Shown here in pieces: positions 1 through 4,179 of a DNA stretch of 5,255 nucleotides (position 1 is the first letter of the stretch; each line of letters opens with the position of its first letter). Source of the DNA: an uncultured Kroppenstedtia sp. (lineage in GTDB: Bacteria; Bacillota; Bacilli; Thermoactinomycetales; DSM-45169); the NCBI GenBank assembly GCA_959600065.1, contig CAUGKZ010000156.1:1-5255 (forward strand). The letters run 5' to 3'. The translations under genes and the position numbers were made by a program. The notes beneath the pieces are model-generated. The model ran no database searches. It was not told where the DNA came from and was given only the letters and a program-made list of their open reading frames with translations.

Positions 1-378
1 TAATTTATAAGGCGTGTTGATTAGCCATATTTTATTTAGGAAATAAGGTCGGGATGGTGGGAGGTGAAGAGCCTTTGCGTTCTTTGCAAGAGATAGCCGT
101 CCCATCATTCTCGCCCCCTCAAGCAATATTTACGATTCGGGCAAGGGGGAGAACGAAAGGTCAGTTTTGTTTCCTTAGCCCATTTTATAGATAATCAACA
201 GCTTTGATAATCTAAAAGTCCTTATATGGGGTTATGAGGTGGAGGGCCCCAATGGGAAGTATCCAGTTGATTTTCTTTGAACCTGATGGATTTCCGAAAG
301 AAGGGAGTCTTTAGCGGACTTCGGGGATGAGCCAGAGATTTTGAGGGTGTATGATCATAGGTTGAACTATGCCTCCGA
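1..378. other. non-coding leader region upstream of lplJ
   Basis: I see no convincing gene here. The stretch holds two foldable segments. GGGATGGTGGG at 51-61 can pair with 101-111 (11 pairs, three of them G-U). TTCTC-G-CCCCCT at 108-119 can pair with AGGGGGAGAA at 144-153, giving 10 pairs with one bulged G. The two stems share bases 108-111, so they could be alternatives. Neither is followed by a T-run, so they are not simple terminators, and I recognise no riboswitch or T-box consensus. A short frame with a ribosome site starts at 252 and is described separately. The segment could be an RNA leader, decayed coding DNA or plain spacer. Confidence 0.4.
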
Positions 379-409
379 TTGCTTGTCTCTTCCATATTCA
401 CTACAATGA
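252..409 (+). pseudogene. possible frameshifted small ORF remnant
   Basis: A GGAGG at 241-245 lies 6 nt before ATG 252. That frame reads MGSIQLIFFEPDGFPKEGSL and stops at TAG 312-314. From about 302 the frame one base back is open to TGA 407-409 and reads naturally (ESLADFGDEPEILRVYDHR at its start). A single-base deletion near 295-305 would join the two into a protein of about 51 residues. I recognise no family. It could be a decayed gene tail or chance. It ends inside the predicted lplJ promoter, which argues against it being expressed today. Confidence 0.2.
379..407 (+). promoter_or_regulatory. putative sigma-A promoter of lplJ
   Basis: TTGCTT (379-384) and TACAAT (402-407) are separated by 17 nt. 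The -10 matches consensus at 5 of 6 positions; the -35 is weak. The expected transcription start is near 413-415, which leaves no leader for the ATG at 416 but a leader of about 29 nt for the TTG at 443. Confidence 0.45.
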
Positions 410-427
410 TAAAGTATGAATGACACA

Positions 428-433
428 GGGAGG
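428..433 (+). promoter_or_regulatory. ribosome binding site deciding the lplJ start
   Basis: GGGAGG lies 9 nt upstream of TTG 443, an ideal spacing. The in-frame ATG at 416 has no purine-rich site before it and is preceded by an in-frame TAA at 410-412. Confidence 0.7.
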
Positions 434-442
434 CGAAGGGGT

Positions 443-1435
443 TTGCTGTTTATCGACAACCAGAATCACTACGATCCGCGGGTGAATCTCGCGATTGAGG
501 AATATGTTTTGAAGCATCTGGATATCAACGAGACGTATCTCTTGTTTTATATCAATGATCCTTCCATCATCATCGGACGGAACCAGAACACGGTGGAAGA
601 GATTCATGTGGACTATTGCCGGGAGCATGGGATCCATGTGGTCCGGCGGCTGTCCGGGGGCGGGGCGGTCTATCATGACCGGGGGAATTTGAATTTCAGC
701 TTTATTACCAAAGATGACGGAGACAGTTTCCTCAACTTCCGCAAGTTTACCGAACCGGTGATCAAGGCGTTGAACCGACTGGGGGTCGATGCGGAGATGA
801 CCGGGCGCAACGACATCCAGGTCGGGGAGAAGAAGATCTCCGGCAACGCCCAATTCAGCACCAAGGGACGGATGTTTAGTCACGGTACGCTGATGTTGGA
901 TGTGGATTTGGGCCAAGTGGCGGAAGCTTTGAATGTGAAAAAGGAGAAGTTCCAGTCGAAAAGCACCAAATCGGTGCGGAGCCGGGTGGCCAATATCAGC
1001 GAGTTTCTGGATCGCAAGCTGTCTGTGGAGGAATTCCGCGAGATTCTGCTTCGCTATATCTTTGAGGGAGAGGCGGAGATTCCCCAATACCATCTTACCG
1101 AAGCGGACTGGGAGATCATCCATCAAATTTCTGAGGAACGCTACCGTAACTGGGACTGGAACGTCGGCCACTCCCCTAAATTTAATGTAGAGTATTCCCG
1201 GCGCTTTGAAGGGGCGGGAAGTATTGATGTGCGCCTGCAGGTGGAAAAGGGCATGATCGAGGGTTGTACGATCTTCGGCGACTTTTTTGGAGTGAAGGAT
1301 GTCCGGGAGATTCAGGATCGGCTTACCGGCTGTCGCTATGATCGGGAGGAGATCGCCAAGGCTTTGGAAGGGATCGACATCGGGGAGTATTTCGGAAAGG
1401 TATCCAAGGAAGAGTTTATCGATCTGGTTTATTGA
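443..1435 (+). CDS. lplJ: lipoate--protein ligase (LplJ-type)
   Basis: This cytosolic salvage enzyme activates free lipoate with ATP and attaches it to a lysine on lipoyl domains (2-oxoacid dehydrogenase E2, GcvH). Numbered from the TTG at 443, it shows the BPL/LplA catalytic fold: RRLSGGGAVYHD at 68-79, a GRNDI motif at 121-125, KISGNAQ at 131-137 (K131 the likely catalytic lysine) and SHGTL at 146-150. The LplA C-terminal accessory domain fills roughly 250-330. The length of 330 aa fits B. subtilis LplJ (about 331 aa), and as I recall it that protein also begins MLFIDN. I chose TTG 443 over ATG 416 because of GGGAGG at 428-433, the promoter position and the family N-terminus. The 416 start would add nine residues. 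The gene stands alone between a promoter and a strong terminator. It looks intact, and the function call is firm. Confidence 0.95.
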   Translation: MLFIDNQNHYDPRVNLAIEEYVLKHLDINETYLLFYINDPSIIIGRNQNTVEEIHVDYCREHGIHVVRRLSGGGAVYHDRGNLNFSFITKDDGDSFLNFRKFTEPVIKALNRLGVDAEMTGRNDIQVGEKKISGNAQFSTKGRMFSHGTLMLDVDLGQVAEALNVKKEKFQSKSTKSVRSRVANISEFLDRKLSVEEFREILLRYIFEGEAEIPQYHLTEADWEIIHQISEERYRNWDWNVGHSPKFNVEYSRRFEGAGSIDVRLQVEKGMIEGCTIFGDFFGVKDVREIQDRLTGCRYDREEIAKALEGIDIGEYFGKVSKEEFIDLVY

Positions 1436-1447
1436 TGTGAGAGCCGT

Positions 1448-1472
1448 GCCGGGGGATCCCCCGGCTTTTTTT
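1448..1472 (+). terminator. rho-independent terminator of lplJ
   Basis: GCCGGGG and CCCCGGC pair around a GATC loop. The whole 18-nt GCCGGGGGATCCCCCGGC at 1448-1465 is a perfect palindrome, followed by seven T (1466-1472). It begins 12 nt after the lplJ stop. Confidence 0.93.
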
Positions 1473-1493
1473 AAGCGGAAGGGAGAATGAATT

Positions 1494-1994
1494 ATGATTG
1501 GTATCGAAGAGTTGGGAGAAGCAGACTGGATCGAATGGGGGAGATTGATCGGTCGGAGGAGGTGACCTACCAATACCTGTTTCGGGAGGGAGAATTGCAC
1601 CGGGAGCGGATCGATACTCAGGTGCCCACCTAGACACCGGAGACGATGGAAAAGAATCATCGCATGTTACTTCCCATCCTAAGTAAGGGCGGCCACTGTC
1701 TAGGAGCATTAACTGGGGACCGGCTGGTAGGGATGGCGGTGTTAGGCGGAGAGTGGATTGGAGAGAAGCGGGATCAGTTGCAGATGGCTTTTCTCTATGT
1801 AAGCCGTAAATATCGACGGCAAAGGATGGCCCGGAAACGGATGGGTGAGATCCGCCGATAGGCTCGGGAGAAACAGGCGAATCAACTCTACATTTCAGCG
1901 ACTTGCATATGGTTGTCGGCTGGCCCCGAAGGTGGACCTGCGACTATATGCCCTGGAGCCTTTAGACATTCATCTGGTGAAAGACCTAAATTGA
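1494..1994 (+). pseudogene. decayed GNAT-family N-acetyltransferase
   Basis: The original start is probably ATG 1494, 8 nt after AAGGGAG (1479-1485). Reading MIGIEELGEADW, the frame slips back one base near 1527-1532 and continues as RMGEIDRSEEVTY. TAG interrupts at 1631-1633, where family members as I recall them have Trp (TGG to TAG), and again at 1859-1861, probably from a Gln CAG. The acetyl-CoA region is still readable: DRLVGMAVLGG, then QMAFLYVSRKYRRQRMARK, then NQLYISAT near 1880-1903. After ISAT the usual PTESAVGFYL-like stretch is missing and the frame changes, consistent with a deletion of about 29 nt near 1904-1910. GCRLAPKVDLRLYALEP then leads to a tail ending in VKDLN and TGA 1992-1994. 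Four independent lesions mean the gene is dead. The substrate is unknown. It had no promoter of its own between the lplJ terminator and its start, so it may have relied on read-through. Confidence 0.85.
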
Positions 1995-1996
1995 CG

Positions 1997-2037
1997 AACA
2001 CCGGGCTGTGATGAAATCCGCCCGGTGTTGCTTTTTT
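1997..2037 (+). terminator. rho-independent terminator after the GNAT pseudogene
   Basis: AACACCGGGC (1997-2006) and GCCCGGTGTT (2020-2029) form a perfect 10-bp stem around a 13-nt loop, followed by GC and six T (2032-2037). It starts 2 nt after the pseudogene's last stop. On the - strand the same hairpin begins 11 nt after the ppiB stop but lacks a proper T-run, so it may end ppiB only weakly. Confidence 0.9.
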
Positions 2038-2040
2038 GGA

Positions 2041-2478
2041 TTAATCTTCCCAGACCTGGACCTCTTTCATCCGGTCGCCGTTTTTCATGTTGAGGGCCAC
2101 GTCCAGTCCCTGGGTTACTTTGCCGAAGACCGTGTGAATTCCGTCGAGATGGGGCTGAGCTTCATGAACAATGAAGAACTGGCAGGAGCCGGTATCTTTG
2201 CCGGCGTGGGCCATGGAAAGAGAACCGGGTTCGTGCCGGTAAGGGTTATTTTCTGTTTCGCAGGCAATGGTATAACCGGCATCTCCCCGTCCGTTGCCTA
2301 ACGGGCACCCTCCCTGGCTGACAAATCCGGGGATGACGCGATGGAAGGTTAATCCGTTGTAAAAGCCTTCATCGGCCAGTTTGCGGAAGTTGGCTACGGT
2401 GTTGGGTGCGGCGTCGGGGAAGAACTGGATTTCAATCTTCCCGCCATTTTCCATTTCAATGCTTCCTTTGATGCTCAT
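2041..2478 (-). CDS. ppiB: cyclophilin-type peptidyl-prolyl cis-trans isomerase
   Basis: This cytosolic protein-folding enzyme isomerises Xaa-Pro peptide bonds. At 145 aa it is one cyclophilin domain from end to end, matching B. subtilis PpiB (about 143 aa). It has no signal peptide. [13 protein letters not shown] at 45-57 supplies the catalytic Arg47 with Phe52 and Gln55. QFFIV at 100-104 and [11 protein letters not shown] at 111-121 supply the hydrophobic pocket and His115. His110 occupies the position of Trp121 in human cyclophilin A, a change linked in bacterial cyclophilins to weak cyclosporin binding. The start is ATG 2476-2478, with AAGGGAGG 7 nt upstream. The frame stays open to 2604, but that extension has no homologous look and contains the promoter. 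The gene appears monocistronic. Confidence 0.95.
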   Translation of the reverse strand: MSIKGSIEMENGGKIEIQFFPDAAPNTVANFRKLADEGFYNGLTFHRVIPGFVSQGGCPLGNGRGDAGYTIACETENNPYRHEPGSLSMAHAGKDTGSCQFFIVHEAQPHLDGIHTVFGKVTQGLDVALNMKNGDRMKEVQVWED

Positions 2479-2507
2479 GATATTGCCTCCCTTCGGTGGA
2501 CTTCCCC

Positions 2508-2516
2508 ATTGTATCA
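2508..2516 (-). promoter_or_regulatory. extended -10 promoter of ppiB
   Basis: Read on the - strand, TGATACAAT carries TACAAT with the TG extension one base upstream. The hexamer 17 nt upstream (AATCCA) is a poor -35, as is common for extended -10 promoters. The predicted start near 2501 gives a leader of about 23 nt before ATG 2478, just enough for the ribosome site at 2486-2493. The nearby TTGACT is only 4 nt from the -10 and cannot be its -35. Confidence 0.55.
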
Positions 2517-2583
2517 CAGTCAAGTCGTAGTGGATTCCGGGAAATGCATGTCCACGAATTTTCCCGGCAAGGGACGTAGAGCG

Positions 2584-2624
2584 AAAAAATAAACCCAGCC
2601 CCACCTCTCGTGGAGTCCGGGTTT
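2584..2624 (-). terminator. rho-independent terminator of the downstream-facing GNAT gene
   Basis: On the - strand AAACCC (2624-2619) pairs with GGGTTT (2596-2591). Inside it CTCCAC pairs with GTGGGG, with one U-G pair and a small asymmetric internal loop. ATTTTTT follows at 2590-2584. It begins 8 nt after the acetyltransferase stop at 2633. Confidence 0.75.
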
Positions 2625-2632
2625 GTTTCAGT

Positions 2633-3181
2633 TCAGTTGAGTATGGACTCTTTCAGTTTCAGAACTTTGTCCGGATCGGCATAATTTCGGCCGTAATATT
2701 GTTTGGAGCGGTAGCCGTGGATTTGATTGCAAACTTGAGTCATCATGTCCAGGATTGATTTTTGTCCGATAGGCTGGGGACTCCAGTAATGGATATTCAG
2801 TGTAAAGGTGTCTCCGTCTTTGGTTTCCAATGCATACTGGATGCGATCGGCAATTTTGAATCCATTTCTCTGATAGAAACGGACCCGTTTTTGGGTATCG
2901 GCCACTTCAGGGTCTACAGGCTCCACCTCCAGCAGGATCGGTTTTCCTTTGGCCTTCAGTTTTTGGATCACCTGGCCTCCGACACCCTTGCCTCGCAGCT
3001 TTTGATTCACCAGCAGGTAATCCACAAAGACGAAGGAAGAGAATTCACCGTACAGGACGAGGTAGTCTTCCGTTTCCTCTTTGTGGTACATGTCCTGGTC
3101 GTGGATCAAGTCGCACAGTTGGCCGTAGGCTTTCATTTCTTCCTCGGGAAAGTACTTGTTAAGACGGTTATACCAATTCAC
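2633..3181 (-). CDS. GNAT family N-acetyltransferase
   Basis: This predicted cytosolic enzyme would transfer an acetyl group from acetyl-CoA to an unknown amine. Of its 182 aa, the GNAT core spans about 40-112. Motif A is [18 protein letters not shown] (51-68), with the R63-G64-K-G66-V-G68 pyrophosphate loop. Motif B is [11 protein letters not shown] (99-109), with the usual Tyr. The remaining 70 residues, including IHYWSP at 130-135, form a C-terminal extension that I recall from uncharacterised Bacillales proteins opening MNWYxxLNxYFP. The start is GTG 3179-3181, preceded at 6 nt by AGGAGGA (3188-3194). The gene has its own terminator and seems to be transcribed alone; I could not assign its promoter. 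It is intact, unlike the other GNAT gene in this window, and the two do not look like copies of each other. Substrate unknown. Confidence 0.88.
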   Translation of the reverse strand: MNWYNRLNKYFPEEEMKAYGQLCDLIHDQDMYHKEETEDYLVLYGEFSSFVFVDYLLVNQKLRGKGVGGQVIQKLKAKGKPILLEVEPVDPEVADTQKRVRFYQRNGFKIADRIQYALETKDGDTFTLNIHYWSPQPIGQKSILDMMTQVCNQIHGYRSKQYYGRNYADPDKVLKLKESILN

Positions 3182-3315
3182 AGAATGTCCTCCTGTTCAA
3201 TTTTAGGCGGAGTCAAAAAGAACCGCCGACGACACAACTCTTACTTTAACATACTTTGGGAAATTTCCTGGGGAGACCGGTGGAAGCTGTGACAATCCAT
3301 AGTTTATTTGGGGTT

Positions 3316-3330
3316 GACAAGAAGCTTGTC
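3316..3330. repeat. palindrome, candidate left-end hairpin of the IS605-like remnant
   Basis: GACAAG-AAG-CTTGTC is a perfect 6-bp inverted repeat with a 3-nt loop, sitting in TTGACAAGAAGCTTGTCGTA. A subterminal hairpin about 130 bp inside a right end is what an internally deleted IS200/IS605-type element (PATE/MITE) would show. The TTGACA at 3314-3319 looks like a -35 box, but no TATAAT-like -10 follows at 16-18 nt. It could instead be an operator or chance. Confidence 0.35.
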
Positions 3331-3390
3331 GTATTTTTCCTCCTGGAATCCTATTCCTTTTTTTAGGGTTAATAAACCTCATCATCAGGT

Positions 3391-3455
3391 CCATTTCTCC
3401 GGGTTACTGGAGATTACCCAAGAATCCCACGCCTTTTAGGCTTGGGGAGTGTCAA
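3391..3455 (+). mobile_element. IS200/IS605 (IS1341/TnpB-type) right-end remnant
   Basis: The stretch GAATCCCACGCCTTTTAGGC (3422-3441) followed by TTGGGGAGTGTCAA closely resembles the right-end hairpin as I remember it from Bacillales IS605/IS1341 elements (CCCACGCC-TTTA-GGCGTGGG, then AGTGTCAA). Here 3426-3434 pairs with 3438-3446 with one C/T mismatch. Upstream, CTCC (3397-3400) can pair with GGAG (3409-3412), and GGGT (3401-3404) with ACCC (3416-3419), a pseudoknot-like arrangement like that of reRNA/omegaRNA 3' ends. No tnpA or tnpB is present within the window to the left. The final TCAA at 3452-3455 supplies the stop codon of the - strand fragment next to it. This is a dead or non-autonomous remnant. 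Confidence 0.55.
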
Positions 3456-3751
3456 TTTAACAAATTTAAAGCCTTTCTCAGTTTGATTGCGAATTGCACG
3501 GGGTTTTCGACGGACTCCAAATGAAGGTACATCAGGCGGGGTTTTTCAAACAACCAGTGATTGTGAATGGCGGTTACCAAAAAACCTCTTCGGCGGGCCG
3601 CATCAACAAAACAAGCCAAGACCATGGGATCCAGGTTTCGGCTTGTTTTTATGACTCTTCGATGTTTTTTTATGACGTCCCACCGCATGAGGTTTGAAGT
3701 GGCGTCGGTGCTGTTAGTTACCCCGACTCCACGATCTTTTTCATGATACAC
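3452..3751 (-). pseudogene. C-terminal fragment of a DUF1259 (LppY/LpqO-like) gene
   Basis: The frame is open from GTG 3751 to TGA 3452, but only the part below about 3607 looks like a protein. VDAARRRGFLVTAIHNHWLF and then EKPRLMYLHLESVENP, FAIKLRKAL match the end of DUF1259 as I know it (GI.VTALHNHWLF..PRLMY.HFES...P..FA.K...AL). Function of the family is not established. Whole members have at least 60 more residues before this point, absent here. The upstream part of the frame runs through a terminator-like hairpin and into the SRPBCC gene, with no ribosome site at the GTG, so it is read-out rather than gene. The stop codon comes from the mobile-element end. I infer a truncated remnant caught between two rearrangement points. 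Confidence 0.6.
3604..3650. terminator. bidirectional terminator-like hairpin
   Basis: ACAAGCCAAGACC (3611-3623) and GGTTTCGGCTTGT (3634-3646) form a 13-position stem with one G-U pair and one A/C mismatch around a 10-nt loop. T-tracts lie on both sides: TTTTT (3646-3650) on + and TTTTGTT on - (3610-3604). On the - strand it starts 72 nt after the SRPBCC stop and probably ends that transcript. Confidence 0.65.
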
Positions 3752-4179
3752 AGATTGTGAAACACTTCCTTTTTGATCCGGGGGACTGCCAAAGAGGCTA
3801 GCATGCCTTTAAAGCCCCTGGGTTTGAACCGGGCTTTGTTAGTGACCACCGTTGCCCCATCCTTGTCGGCAAAATTGTATTCCAAACCATAGGGAAAGGG
3901 TCCACCGGCAATGGACTCAACCGCAAAACGCTGCCCGGGAAGATGTTGCGTGACCACGATGTGATCCCGGGCTTCCTTGTTTGCAAACATTCGCACGAGA
4001 ACATACTCGGAGCCGATGATGTCTTTTTTTCGCTGGATTTCCTCCACTCGGATGACAGCATAATTCCATTCCGTTGCCTTTTGAACATTGGCTATGTAAG
4101 CAAAAACACGCTCCCGACCTTGATTGATGACAACCTCATTTTGGAATTGAATGATGTTCGCTCCTTTCCGGAGTTCCAT
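3718..4179 (-). CDS. SRPBCC (START-like/polyketide cyclase) family protein
   Basis: This is a small helix-grip-fold protein, a family that binds hydrophobic ligands in a deep pocket; the ligand is unknown. The N-terminus NEVVINQGRERVFAYIANVQ, then EWNYAV, is the classic SRPBCC opening strand and helix. IIGSEYVLVR, then GGPFPYGLEYNF, fits the following sheet, and PRIKKEVFHNLCIMKKIVE fits the long C-terminal helix, so the domain is complete. The only ordinary start is ATG 4177-4179, directly after an in-frame TAA and with no good ribosome site. AAAGGAG (4161-4167) instead points to ATC 4153 or ATT 4150, where relatives would begin MI.F.NEV (about 145 aa). The gene overlaps the 3' end of the pPIWI_RE-like gene by up to 44 nt on the same strand, so it may be translated by coupling. 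It may be expressed weakly, use a rare start, or be freshly inactivated. Confidence 0.75.
   Translation of the reverse strand: MELRKGANIIQFQNEVVINQGRERVFAYIANVQKATEWNYAVIRVEEIQRKKDIIGSEYVLVRMFANKEARDHIVVTQHLPGQRFAVESIAGGPFPYGLEYNFADKDGATVVTNKARFKPRGFKGMLASLAVPRIKKEVFHNLCIMKKIVESG

Noticed and set aside
401..1660. 419-codon open frame on the - strand across lplJ
   Set aside because: It is a composition shadow of lplJ: no family resemblance, no ribosome site, and it crosses the lplJ terminator and the start of the GNAT pseudogene.
2479..2604. N-terminal extension of ppiB to the ATG at 2604
   Set aside because: The 42 extra residues do not look like a signal peptide or domain, the extension contains the ppiB promoter, and ATG 2478 has a proper ribosome site.
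2762..3292. 176-codon + strand frame across the intact GNAT gene
   Set aside because: Antisense to a gene with clear acetyl-CoA motifs, terminator and ribosome site.
3314..3345. TTGACA as -35 of a + strand promoter
   Set aside because: No acceptable -10 at 16-18 nt and no + strand gene downstream; better explained as part of the palindrome at 3316-3330.
3203..3394. 63-codon frame on the - strand in the intergenic scar
   Set aside because: No family resemblance, unusual composition, and it overlaps the element-like hairpins; probably chance.
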